DNA from: Rhodobacter sp. SY28-1
Lineage (GTDB): Bacteria; Pseudomonadota; Alphaproteobacteria; Rhodobacterales; Rhodobacteraceae
DNA: 64,000 nucleotides
NCBI RefSeq assembly: GCF_005222785.1
Contig: NZ_STGH01000003.1
Location: forward strand, 372,001 to 436,000
Direction of reading: 5' to 3'
The notes beneath the pieces are model-generated. The model searched no databases. It saw nothing but the letters and a program-made list of their open reading frames with translations, and was not told the origin of the DNA. The position numbers and the translations under genes were made by a program. Positions 17,361 through 25,837 of the stretch are shown piece after piece. Within the stretch, counting starts at the first letter, position 1; every line of letters begins with the position of its first letter.

Positions 17361-17375
17361 GTGTCGCGCCTTTGG

Positions 17376-17432
17376 CCGGCCCCGGGGGTTTTCCACCCCC
17401 AGACCCCCGGAGGATACTTGGGGACAGAAGAT
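17376..17432. repeat. GGATATTT-type repeat, copy R2
   Basis: GC-rich hairpin (CCGGGGGTTTTCCACCCCC) followed by CCCGGAGGATACTTGGGGAC on the plus strand, just upstream of the LysR start. One of seven related copies. Confidence 0.5.
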
Positions 17433-17437
17433 GCCGG

Positions 17438-17456
17438 TGATCGGTTCTTTCGATCA
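17438..17456. promoter_or_regulatory. LysR-type operator TGATCG-N7-CGATCA
   Basis: Perfect 6-bp arms; T17441 and A17453 satisfy T-N11-A. Lies 78 bp from the LysR start and 74 bp before the operon start, the expected place for a shared activator/autoregulation site. Confidence 0.65.
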
Positions 17457-17476
17457 ATAGCCTGGTTCTGACCGAA

Positions 17477-17505
17477 TTGAAAGCGGGTGCAATGCGGCGG
17501 ATAGT
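17477..17505 (+). promoter_or_regulatory. Possible sigma-70 promoter of the demethylation operon
   Basis: TTGAAA at 17477-17482 and GATAGT at 17500-17505 are separated by 17 bp; the first ATG is 24 bp further on. The -35 lies about 20 bp after the LysR palindrome, consistent with activation. Weak -10, so tentative. Confidence 0.4.
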
Positions 17506-17529
17506 GGCGCGCGGAATGGGGAGGCGGCG

Positions 17530-19956
17530 ATGGCGGAATTTGCATCGGCTCGGGTGGTCATCATCGGCGGCGGGGCGGTCGGGGCCTCGGCCTTGTATCA
17601 TCTGGCCAAGGCGGGCTGGACCGACGCGCTCCTGCTGGAGAAGAACGAGCTGACGGCCGGGTCCACCTGGCATGCGGCGGGGAACGTGCCGACGTTCTCG
17701 TCCTCCTGGTCGATCATGAACATGCAGCGCTATTCGGCCAGCCTCTACCGTGGCCTGGGCGAGGCGGTGAACTATCCGATGAACTACCATGTCACCGGGT
17801 CCGTCCGCCTGGGCCATTCCAAGGAGCGCCTGCAGGAGTTCAAGCGCGTCGTCGGCATGGGTCGCTATCAGGGAATGGACCTGACCATCCTGTCGCCCGA
17901 TGAGATCCGCACGAAATATCCCTTCCTGGAAACCCATGACCTGACCGGCGCGCTGTATGACCCCTACGACGGCGACATCGACCCGGCGCAGTTGACCCAG
18001 GCGCTTGCGGCGGGCGCCCGCCAGATGGGTGCGCGGATCGAACGGTTCTGTCCTGTCACGGCGGCACGCTGGACAGGCAGTGAGTGGATCCTTTCGACAC
18101 CCAAGGGCGAAGTCCGCGCCGAATATGTGGTCAATGCGGGCGGTTACTATGCGGCCCATGTCGGCGCGATGTTCGGCCGCCGCGTGCCGATGATGGTGAT
18201 GAGCCACCAGTACATGCTGTTCGACACGATCCCCGAACTGGAGGCCTGGTCGAAAGAGGTCGGCCACAAGCTTCCGCTTCTGCGCGATGTCGACAGCTCC
18301 TACTACCTTCGGCAAGAGAAGATGGGCTTCAACCTTGGCCCCTATGAAAACCCATGCCGGGCGCACTGGGCCACGCCGGACGACCCGATGCCCGAGGACT
18401 TTTCTTTCCAGCTGTTCCCCGACGATCTGGAGCGGCTGGAATGGCACATCAACGACGCCATGGCCCGCGTGCCGCTGTTGCAGAAGGCCAACCTGACCAA
18501 GGTCATCAACGGCCCGATCCCCTATACCCCCGACGGAAACCCCCTGATCGGCCCGATGCCGGGGGTGCCCAATGCCTTCGAGGCCTGCGTCTTCACATTC
18601 GGCATCTGCCAGGCGGGGGGCGCGGGCAAGGTGCTGGCGGAATGGGTGACGGAAGGCGGCACCGAATGGGACATGTGGTCCTGCGACCCGCGCCGGTTCA
18701 CCGGGTGGGAGGATCACGACTATCTGGTCGAGAAGGGCAAAGAGGTCTATGGCCACGAATACGGGATGCATTTCCCGATGGCGCGCTGGCCTGCCGCGCC
18801 CGACCGCAAGCTCTCGCCCGTCCATGACAAGCTGAAGGCGCTGGGTGCCCAGTTCGCACCCTACAACGGCTGGGAGCGGGCGGAGTGGTATGCCGCGCCG
18901 GGCGACGACACCAGCTGGGAGGCAACGCAGACCTGGGGCCGCAAGGGCCCGTGGGAGGCGCGGATCAAGGCCGAATGCGAGGCGGTGCGCGATGGCGTGG
19001 GCGTCCTTGACCTGCCGGGCTTCTCACGTCTGCTGGTCAAGGGACCGGGGGCGCGGGCGCATGTGGCCAGCCTTACAGCCTCGCGCCTGCCGGCCGAGGG
19101 GCGGATCGGCCTTGTCTATTTCGCCGACGAGCGCGGCCGCATCGTGACCGAGATGTCCTGCATGGTGCATGGCGAGGATCAGGTGGGCCTGATCACCGCC
19201 GCCGTGGCGCAGTGGCATGACGCGGACGTGCTGCGGAAGGGCCTGCCCGAAGGTTGCGTGATCGAGGATCATACTGACGCGGTGTCCTGCTTCATCGTGA
19301 CCGGGCCCAAGTCGCGCGCGCTTTTGGCGGGGATCGCCGAGGCCGACCTGACGAAGCCCTGGCTGTCGGTTCAGTACGACGCGAAGGTCGCAGGCAAGGA
19401 TGTTGCGCTGGTGCGTGTGTCCTTTGCGGGTGAGCTGGGTTGGGAAATCCACTGCGACAAGGCCGATGCCCCGGCGATCCTGGATGCGCTGCTGGCGGGC
19501 GGGGCGAAACCCTTTGGCATGAAGGCGCTGAACTCCTTGCGGATCGAGAAGGGCTACCGGGCCTGGAAGGGCGACCTCTCGACCGACTATTCCCTGCTGG
19601 AAGGCGGGCTGGAGCGGTTCATCGACTGGAACCACGATTTCCCCGGCAAGGCGGCGCTGCAGGCCGAGAAACAGCGCGGGGTGAAAAAGCGCTTCGTCTC
19701 GCTGAAAGTCGAGGCGGGCGAGTGCGACGCGCCTTACATGTCGACCCTCTGGCATCAGGGACAGGTGGTGGGCGAGACGACTTCGGGCGCCTGGGGCTAT
19801 CGGGTGGGTCACTCGATGGCGCTGGGGATGTTGCGGGCGGACTTGTGCGTAGCGGGGACGGAGGTCGAGGTGGAGATCTTCGGCGACCGGGTGAAAGCCA
19901 CGGTGCTGCCCGAAGGCCCGGCCTGGGAAGCGAAGAACGAACGTATCCGGGCATGA
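17530..19956 (+). CDS. Dimethylglycine/sarcosine dehydrogenase-like flavoprotein, first copy
   Basis: 808 aa in two parts. The N-terminal DAO-type FAD domain (~1-400) has the dinucleotide loop GGGAVG (13-18) and STWHAAG, where His48 matches the residue that carries covalent FAD in mammalian dimethylglycine and sarcosine dehydrogenases. The C-terminal part (~430-800) is GcvT/aminomethyltransferase-like (SFAGELGWEIHCDKADAPA, NSLRIEKGYRAWKGDLSTDY) and in homologues binds tetrahydrofolate to trap formaldehyde as methylene-THF. It should oxidatively remove an N-methyl group. First gene of the operon; the stop overlaps the MDR start by ATGA. Exact substrate is inferred only. Confidence 0.88.
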   Translation: MAEFASARVVIIGGGAVGASALYHLAKAGWTDALLLEKNELTAGSTWHAAGNVPTFSSSWSIMNMQRYSASLYRGLGEAVNYPMNYHVTGSVRLGHSKERLQEFKRVVGMGRYQGMDLTILSPDEIRTKYPFLETHDLTGALYDPYDGDIDPAQLTQALAAGARQMGARIERFCPVTAARWTGSEWILSTPKGEVRAEYVVNAGGYYAAHVGAMFGRRVPMMVMSHQYMLFDTIPELEAWSKEVGHKLPLLRDVDSSYYLRQEKMGFNLGPYENPCRAHWATPDDPMPEDFSFQLFPDDLERLEWHINDAMARVPLLQKANLTKVINGPIPYTPDGNPLIGPMPGVPNAFEACVFTFGICQAGGAGKVLAEWVTEGGTEWDMWSCDPRRFTGWEDHDYLVEKGKEVYGHEYGMHFPMARWPAAPDRKLSPVHDKLKALGAQFAPYNGWERAEWYAAPGDDTSWEATQTWGRKGPWEARIKAECEAVRDGVGVLDLPGFSRLLVKGPGARAHVASLTASRLPAEGRIGLVYFADERGRIVTEMSCMVHGEDQVGLITAAVAQWHDADVLRKGLPEGCVIEDHTDAVSCFIVTGPKSRALLAGIAEADLTKPWLSVQYDAKVAGKDVALVRVSFAGELGWEIHCDKADAPAILDALLAGGAKPFGMKALNSLRIEKGYRAWKGDLSTDYSLLEGGLERFIDWNHDFPGKAALQAEKQRGVKKRFVSLKVEAGECDAPYMSTLWHQGQVVGETTSGAWGYRVGHSMALGMLRADLCVAGTEVEVEIFGDRVKATVLPEGPAWEAKNERIRA

Positions 19957-20990
19957 CCGACCTGCCCGCAACCATGTCGGGTGTGCAGCTTGTCGGCCAT
20001 GGCGGGCCGGAAAAGCTGGTCTGGCGCGATGACCTTCCCGTGCCACGGCCCGGCCCGGGCGAAGTGCTGGTCAAGGTGCTGGCCGCGGGCGTCAACATGA
20101 CAGACATCAACACCAGGTCAGGCTGGTACGGCAGCGAGGACCGCAAGTCCGGCTGGTCGGGAGAGTTGGCCTTTCCCCGCATCCAGGGGTCCGACCTTTG
20201 CGGGCGGATCGTGGTGCTGGGCGCTGGGGTCGAGGGGCTGCCGCTGGGTGCGCGTGTCATCTGCCCGACGAACCAGCACGAGCCGATCGAGGAAAACCCG
20301 ATCAACTTCGTCTCTATCGGGTCGGAGTACGACGGGGCTTTCGCACAGTATTGCGTGGTCAAGGCGCGTCATCTGTACGACGTCTCCGCCTCGCCGCTGA
20401 GCGACATCGAGATCGGCGCGATGCCTTGTGCCTACGGGACGGCGCACAACCTTCTGTCGCGCGCTGGGGTCGCGGTGGGGGAACGGCTTCTGGTCACCGG
20501 CGCCTCGGGCGGGGTCGGTCTTGCCGCCGTCCAGCTTTCGCTGCTGCGCGGGGCCGAGGTCACGGCCCAGTGCAGCCCGGCGAAATCGGCCCCGTTGCGC
20601 GACCTGGGAGCCGCGATTCTGGCGCGCGAAGCGACACCACCGGCGCGGTCTTTCGACGTTGTGATCGACATCGTGGGCGGCGAGGGGTTCCAGGACCGGC
20701 TCGACGCGCTGCGCCCCGGCGGACGCTATGCCACGTCGGGTGCGGTAGCCGGGCCGACCGTCACGGGGGATCTGCGCAGCATCTACTTGAATGATCTGAC
20801 CCTGTACGGCGCCACTCACCAACCGCGCGAGGTCTTCGCGGGCCTCGTGACCATCATCAACAAGGGCCGCTTGCGCCCCGTGGTGTCGAAAACCTACCCC
20901 CTCCGCGACATCGCGCAGGCGCAGGCCGATCTGGCCGCCGGACGCTATCCCGGAAAACTTGTCCTCGTTCCCTCGGAGCCGCAGCCATGA
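19953..20990 (+). CDS. MDR-superfamily (quinone reductase-like) oxidoreductase
   Basis: 345 aa from an ATG overlapping the previous stop. Medium-chain dehydrogenase architecture: N-terminal GroES-like domain (VPRPGPGEVLVKVLAAGVN, ~25-45) and NAD(P)-binding LLVTGASGGVGLAAVQ at ~180. The usual zinc ligands are not obvious, so a zinc-free quinone/enoyl reductase type is likelier than a zinc alcohol dehydrogenase. It lies between the two dehydrogenase-like genes with 4-bp overlaps on both sides, so it belongs to the same pathway, perhaps handling an aldehyde or enoyl intermediate. Substrate unknown. Confidence 0.8.
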   Translation: MTDLPATMSGVQLVGHGGPEKLVWRDDLPVPRPGPGEVLVKVLAAGVNMTDINTRSGWYGSEDRKSGWSGELAFPRIQGSDLCGRIVVLGAGVEGLPLGARVICPTNQHEPIEENPINFVSIGSEYDGAFAQYCVVKARHLYDVSASPLSDIEIGAMPCAYGTAHNLLSRAGVAVGERLLVTGASGGVGLAAVQLSLLRGAEVTAQCSPAKSAPLRDLGAAILAREATPPARSFDVVIDIVGGEGFQDRLDALRPGGRYATSGAVAGPTVTGDLRSIYLNDLTLYGATHQPREVFAGLVTIINKGRLRPVVSKTYPLRDIAQAQADLAAGRYPGKLVLVPSEPQP

Positions 20991-23422
20991 CCATCCCCTC
21001 GAAAGCGCGAGCCGTCGTCATCGGGGGCGGGGTCTCTGGCTGTTCCGTGGCCTATCACCTGGCCAAGGCCGGCTGGACTGACGTTGTGCTCCTGGAGCGG
21101 CGGAAGCTGACCTCGGGCACGACCTGGCATGCGGCGGGGCTGATCGGCCAGCTTCGGGGCAGCGCGAACATGACGCGGCTGGCAAAATACTCGGCGGACC
21201 TGTATCGTGGGCTGGAGGCTGAGACTGGCGTTGCCACGGGCATGAAGCAGGTCGGGTCGATTTCCGTTGCGCTGACGAAAGAGCGGCATGAGGAGTTGCT
21301 GCGTCAGGCCACGGTCGCGCGGATATTCGACGTCGAGGTGCATGAAATTTCGCCGCAAGAGGCGAAGGCGAAGTATCCGCACCTGAACATCGACGGGGTT
21401 GTGGGGGCCGTGGCGTTGCCGCTGGATGGACAATGCGACCCGGCGAATATCGCGATGGCGCTGGCCAAGGGCGCCCGTATGCGGGGCGCGAAGATCTTCG
21501 AGAACACGCTGGTGACAAAGGTCACCACGGCGGGCGGTCGTGTCACTGGTGTCGACTACGAGACCGCCGAAGGTCCGGGGCATATCGAGGCCGATGTCAT
21601 CGTCAACTGTGGCGGGATGTGGGGACGCGACCTGGCGGCGCAGAACGGCGTCACCTTGCCGCTGCATGCCTGCGAACACTTCTACCTCGTCACCGAACCC
21701 GTTGACGGGCTTAAGGATTTGCCGGTCCTGCGCGTGCCGGACGAATGCGCCTATTACAAGCAGGACGCCGGCAAGATGATGCTGGGGGCCTTCGAGCCCA
21801 AGGCCAAGCCCTGGGGGATGGAGGGCATCCGCAAGGACTTCGAATTCGACACCCTGCCCGAGGACTGGGACCATTTCATGCCCATCCTCGAACACGCAAT
21901 GAACCGGATGCCGCTGTTCCAGACCGCGGGCATCCATACCTTCTTCAACGGGCCGGAGTCGTTTACCCCCGATGACCGCTACTACCTGGGCGAGGCGCCC
22001 GAGGTGCAGGGATACTGGATCGCGGCTGGATACAATTCCATCGGCATTGTCTCCTCTGGCGGCGCGGGTCAGGCCTTGGCGCATTGGATCACCGAAGGCG
22101 AGCCGCCCTTCGACCTCTGGGAGGTGGACATCCGACGCGCGCAGCCGTTCCAGAAGAACCGCCGCTACCTGAAGGAACGCGTCTCTGAAACCCTCGGCCT
22201 CCTCTACGCCGACCACTTCCCCTACCGTCAGGTCGTTACCTCGCGGGGCGTCCGCCGCTCGCCGATCCACGAGCACCTGAAAGCCCGCGGCGCGGTGTTC
22301 GGTGAAGTCGCAGGCTGGGAACGCGCCAACTGGTTTGCGAACGAGGGGCAAGAGCGGGACTACCGCTACTCCTGGAAGCGGCAGAACTGGTTCGACAACC
22401 AGCGTGCCGAGCATATGGCGGTCCGCACATCTGCGGGCCTCTTCGACATGACCTCGTTCGGCAAGATCCGCATCGAGGGCCGCGATGCCTGCGCATTTCT
22501 CAACCGCATCTCCTCGGCGCAAGTTGACGTGGCCCCGGGCCGCATCGTCTATACGATGTTTCTCAATGAACGCGGGGGAATAGAGGCCGACCTTACAGTG
22601 ACCCGCCTGTCCGAGACCGCCTATCTGGCCGTCGTCCCCGGCGCGACGCTGCAGCGCAACCTCGCCTGGATGCGCGCCCATGTCGGCGACGACTTCGCTG
22701 TCATCACCGACGTCACCGCCGCCGAATCCGTCCTCTGCCTGATGGGCCCGCAATCGCGCGAGGTGCTGGCCAAGGTCTCACCGAAGGACTTCAGCAACAC
22801 CGCGCATCCCTTTGGCATTGCGCAAGAAATCGAGATCGGCATGGGCCTCGCCCGCGCCCATCGCGTGACCTATGTCGGCGAGCTTGGCTGGGAGCTGTAT
22901 ATACCGACCGACCAGACTGCCCATGTCTTTGAGGCCCTCATGGAGGCCGCACCGGACCTCAAGCTCTGCGGCCTTCATACGCTGGACAGCTGCCGGATCG
23001 AGAAGGCCTACCGTCACTGGGGCCACGACATCACCGATGAGGACCACGTCCTGGAAGCCGGTCTCGGCTTCACCGTCAGCCGCAAGAAACCGGCCTTCAT
23101 CGGGCGTGACGCGGTGTTGCTGAAGGAACAGCAGGGTCTTGACCGCCGCATGGTCCAGTTCCGCCTGAAGGACCCCGAACCGCTGCTCTTCCACAACGAA
23201 GCCATTGTTCGCGATGGGAAAATCGTCGGGCCTGTCACCTCGGGCAACTACGGTCACTACCTCGGCGGGGCTGTCGGGATGGGCTATGTCCCGGCCAGGG
23301 GGCAGTCGGATGAGGACATCCTCGGCTCCACCTATCAGATCGAAGTCGCAGGTCAGCGGCACGACGCCATCGCCAGCCTTGTCCCGATGCACGATCCGAA
23401 GTCCGAAAGGATCAAGGCATGA
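20987..23422 (+). CDS. Dimethylglycine/sarcosine dehydrogenase-like flavoprotein, second copy
   Basis: 811 aa, same architecture as the first copy: FAD loop GGGVSG (13-18), TTWHAAG with His48, and a GcvT-like C-terminal half (YVGELGWELYIPTDQTAH; LDSCRIEKAYRHWGHDITDE). It is clearly divergent from the first copy over most of its length, so this is not a recent tandem duplication. The middle (FTPDDRYYLGEAPEVQGYW, then SGGAGQALAHW) is closer to classical dimethylglycine dehydrogenases than the first copy is. Two such enzymes in one operon suggest two successive N-demethylations. ATGA overlaps link it to both neighbours. Confidence 0.88.
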   Translation: MTIPSKARAVVIGGGVSGCSVAYHLAKAGWTDVVLLERRKLTSGTTWHAAGLIGQLRGSANMTRLAKYSADLYRGLEAETGVATGMKQVGSISVALTKERHEELLRQATVARIFDVEVHEISPQEAKAKYPHLNIDGVVGAVALPLDGQCDPANIAMALAKGARMRGAKIFENTLVTKVTTAGGRVTGVDYETAEGPGHIEADVIVNCGGMWGRDLAAQNGVTLPLHACEHFYLVTEPVDGLKDLPVLRVPDECAYYKQDAGKMMLGAFEPKAKPWGMEGIRKDFEFDTLPEDWDHFMPILEHAMNRMPLFQTAGIHTFFNGPESFTPDDRYYLGEAPEVQGYWIAAGYNSIGIVSSGGAGQALAHWITEGEPPFDLWEVDIRRAQPFQKNRRYLKERVSETLGLLYADHFPYRQVVTSRGVRRSPIHEHLKARGAVFGEVAGWERANWFANEGQERDYRYSWKRQNWFDNQRAEHMAVRTSAGLFDMTSFGKIRIEGRDACAFLNRISSAQVDVAPGRIVYTMFLNERGGIEADLTVTRLSETAYLAVVPGATLQRNLAWMRAHVGDDFAVITDVTAAESVLCLMGPQSREVLAKVSPKDFSNTAHPFGIAQEIEIGMGLARAHRVTYVGELGWELYIPTDQTAHVFEALMEAAPDLKLCGLHTLDSCRIEKAYRHWGHDITDEDHVLEAGLGFTVSRKKPAFIGRDAVLLKEQQGLDRRMVQFRLKDPEPLLFHNEAIVRDGKIVGPVTSGNYGHYLGGAVGMGYVPARGQSDEDILGSTYQIEVAGQRHDAIASLVPMHDPKSERIKA

Positions 23423-24249
23423 CCCTGGCCACCCGCCACCAGGCCTTTCACGACCTGCACCAGTCCGGTTGTTTCGTGATTCCAAACCCCTGGGACCGGG
23501 GCAGCGCGAAGATGATGGCGGCGCTTGGTGCCAAGGCTCTGACAACCAGCTCCGCCGCCCACGCCTTCACGCTGGGCCGCCCGGACCTTGGCGGCGTGAC
23601 CCGCGACGAGGCGCTGGCCCATGCCGCCGATCTGATCGCCGCCACCAACCTGCCGGTCTCGGGCGATTTCGAGAACGGCTTTGGCGACAGCCCGGATGCG
23701 GTTGCCGAAACCGTGCGTCTGGCGGGTGAGGTTGGCTTGTCCGGGATCAGCGTCGAGGATACGCAGATGGTCCCCGGCAATCCCGCCTATGCCTTTGATC
23801 TGGCGGTGGAACGTATCCGGGCCGGGGTCGCCGCGGCCCGCGCCCTGAACCGCCCCTTCATCTTTTGCGCCCGGGCCGATGGGGTGATGAACGGGACCTA
23901 CGACCTGTCCGAGGGCATCCGCCGCCTGCAGGCGTTTCAGGACGCCGGAACCGACCTGCTTTACATTCCCGTGCCCCCCGGACCGGCCGAACTGGCGCAG
24001 ATCCTTGCGTCGGTGACCAAGCCGGTGAACGCCCTCGCTGCCGGGCCGCTCAAGACGCTTACTGTCGCCGAAATGGCGACACTCGGGATCCGTCGCATCT
24101 CCACCGGCAGCCAGATTGCCCGCCTGGCCCATGCCGCCATCCGCGACAGCGTCAGCGCGATGCTGGAGCACGGTTCCTTCGCGCCGCTTGCGGGCACTGC
24201 CAGCGGTGACGAAATCGACGCACTTCTTCTCAAGGGATCAGCCCAATGA
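23419..24249 (+). CDS. Isocitrate lyase/PEP-mutase superfamily enzyme
   Basis: 276 aa. Motifs of the superfamily: PNPWDRGSAKMMAALGAKAL near the N-terminus, SGDFENGFGD (~80-90, Mg2+ region) and GISVEDTQ (~110). The shortened lyase core matches stand-alone members that cleave or form C-C bonds next to an oxo-acid (oxaloacetate decarboxylase, carboxyvinyl/2-methylisocitrate type). The canonical KKCGH loop of isocitrate lyase is absent, so it is not a glyoxylate-cycle enzyme. Fifth gene counting the regulator; overlaps both neighbours by ATGA. Why a methyl-amine operon needs it is unclear. Confidence 0.8.
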   Translation: MTLATRHQAFHDLHQSGCFVIPNPWDRGSAKMMAALGAKALTTSSAAHAFTLGRPDLGGVTRDEALAHAADLIAATNLPVSGDFENGFGDSPDAVAETVRLAGEVGLSGISVEDTQMVPGNPAYAFDLAVERIRAGVAAARALNRPFIFCARADGVMNGTYDLSEGIRRLQAFQDAGTDLLYIPVPPGPAELAQILASVTKPVNALAAGPLKTLTVAEMATLGIRRISTGSQIARLAHAAIRDSVSAMLEHGSFAPLAGTASGDEIDALLLKGSAQ

Positions 24250-25808
24250 CCGACCTGTCCGATATCGGCGAGACCTGCGAACCCGCCCGTGCCCGTCGCA
24301 GCGGTGGCCGTCAGGCCCGCGTGGCCCTTCGCGCCGCCCCCTTGGCCGATGACGTGAAACCCGTCCGCGCGGGTCTTCCCGGCGGCCAGTACAAGCCCCT
24401 GACCGAGGCCGGAGTGCAGCAGATCCACGCCGCGGCCCTGGATGCGCTGGAACAGATCGGTCTCAGCCAAGCCCCTGAGTCCGGGCGCAAACTTCTTACC
24501 GAAGCGGGCGCGATCCTGGGCGATGATGGCCGCATCCGCTTTCCCCGTGCGCTGGTCGAGGACATGCTGGCCGTCGCCGCACGCAACATCACCCTGCATG
24601 CGCGTGACCCCAAGCACGACCTGCACCTGACCGGCACCAATGTTCATTACGGCACGGCGGGGGCGGCGGTGCATATCGTCGATCCGGTGACGCTCGACTA
24701 TCGCGAAAGCACGGCGCAAGACCTCTATGACGCGGCGCGGCTGGTCGACAACCTGGACAACATCCATTTCTACCAGCGCACGATGGTCTGCCGCGACGTG
24801 GTCGACAACAAGGAGATGGACCTCAACACCCTCTACGGCTGCCTTGCCGGGACCACGAAGCACGTCGGCACCTCGTTTTCGGACCCGTCGCACGTCGCCG
24901 ATTGTTTCGAAATGCTGCATATGGTGGCGGGGGGGGAGGAGAAGTGGCTGGAGCGGCCCTTTGTCAGCAATTCCAACTGCTTCGTCGTTCCGCCGATGAA
25001 GTTCGCCGAGGAAAGCTGCATCACGATGGAAGATTGCATCCGTCGCGGCATGCCGATGCTGCTCCTCAGTGCGGGGCAGGCCGGGGCCACCGCGCCCGCA
25101 CCGATTGCGCTTGCCATCGTGCAGGCGGTGGCCGAATGTCTGGCGGGCGTGGTCTACGTCAACGCGATCAAGCCCGGCGCGCCGGCGATCTTCGGGACTT
25201 GGCCGTTTGTTTCCGATCTGAGAACGGGCGCCATGTCAGGCGGGTCGGCGGAGCAGGCGCTTCTCACCGCCGGATGCGCGCAGATGCACCGCTTCTACGA
25301 CTTGCCGGGCGGGGCGGCCTCGGGGATCAGCGATTCCAAGCTTCCCGACATGCAGGCGGGTTGGGAGCAGGGGATCACCAACTCTCTCGCCGGTCTGGCG
25401 GGGCTCAACATGTGCTATGAGGCTGTGGGGATGCATGCCTCGCTCCTCGGCTTCTGCCTGGAGTCACTGGTGCTTGGGGATGACCTGCTTGGCCAGGCCA
25501 TGCGTCTGGTGCGCGGGATCGACGTGACGCCCGACAGCACAAGCATCGACGCGATGAAGCAGGTCTGCCTCGGTGGCCCCGGCCACTACCTCGGATCGGA
25601 CCAGACGCTGAAGCTGATGCAGACCGAATACATCTACCCCAAGTCCGCCAACCGGATGTCGCCGAAGGAGTGGAACGAGGCGGGTAAGCCGCTGCTGCTC
25701 GACACGGCCATCGCGCGGAAGAACGAAATCCTGGCCAAGGCCGGGTGCCGTGTGGACGCCGAGATCGATGCGGCCGTCCGGAAGCGGTTCAACATCTACT
25801 TCAAGTAA
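24246..25808 (+). CDS. Trimethylamine-methyltransferase (MttB) superfamily protein, non-pyrrolysine type
   Basis: 520 aa. MttB-family features: PLTEAGVQQIHAAALDALEQ near residue 55, NVHYGTAGAAVHIVD (~135), and C-terminal PDSTSIDAMKQVCLGGPGHY (~425-445). No in-frame amber codon, so this is not the pyrrolysine trimethylamine enzyme. Relatives such as MtgB take a methyl from glycine betaine or other quaternary amines onto a corrinoid protein. No corrinoid protein, reactivase or methylcobalamin:THF transferase is encoded beside it, so the methyl acceptor must be elsewhere or different. Overlaps the previous gene by ATGA. Confidence 0.86.
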   Translation: MTDLSDIGETCEPARARRSGGRQARVALRAAPLADDVKPVRAGLPGGQYKPLTEAGVQQIHAAALDALEQIGLSQAPESGRKLLTEAGAILGDDGRIRFPRALVEDMLAVAARNITLHARDPKHDLHLTGTNVHYGTAGAAVHIVDPVTLDYRESTAQDLYDAARLVDNLDNIHFYQRTMVCRDVVDNKEMDLNTLYGCLAGTTKHVGTSFSDPSHVADCFEMLHMVAGGEEKWLERPFVSNSNCFVVPPMKFAEESCITMEDCIRRGMPMLLLSAGQAGATAPAPIALAIVQAVAECLAGVVYVNAIKPGAPAIFGTWPFVSDLRTGAMSGGSAEQALLTAGCAQMHRFYDLPGGAASGISDSKLPDMQAGWEQGITNSLAGLAGLNMCYEAVGMHASLLGFCLESLVLGDDLLGQAMRLVRGIDVTPDSTSIDAMKQVCLGGPGHYLGSDQTLKLMQTEYIYPKSANRMSPKEWNEAGKPLLLDTAIARKNEILAKAGCRVDAEIDAAVRKRFNIYFK

Positions 25809-25837
25809 GCCTGCCAAGGCATGGGAAAGAGGCGCAA

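Noticed and set aside
17167-18825. 552-codon minus frame overlapping LysR and the first flavoprotein
   Set aside because: Runs antisense to motif-bearing genes and lacks a ribosome site or recognisable domain.
22896-22903. GTATATAC as a further HutC operator
   Set aside because: Lies deep inside the second flavoprotein gene, encodes Leu-Tyr-Ile, and is far from hut genes; shows the core also arises by chance.
24246-25808. Pyrrolysine-containing trimethylamine methyltransferase
   Set aside because: No in-frame TAG; the frame reads through without an amber codon.
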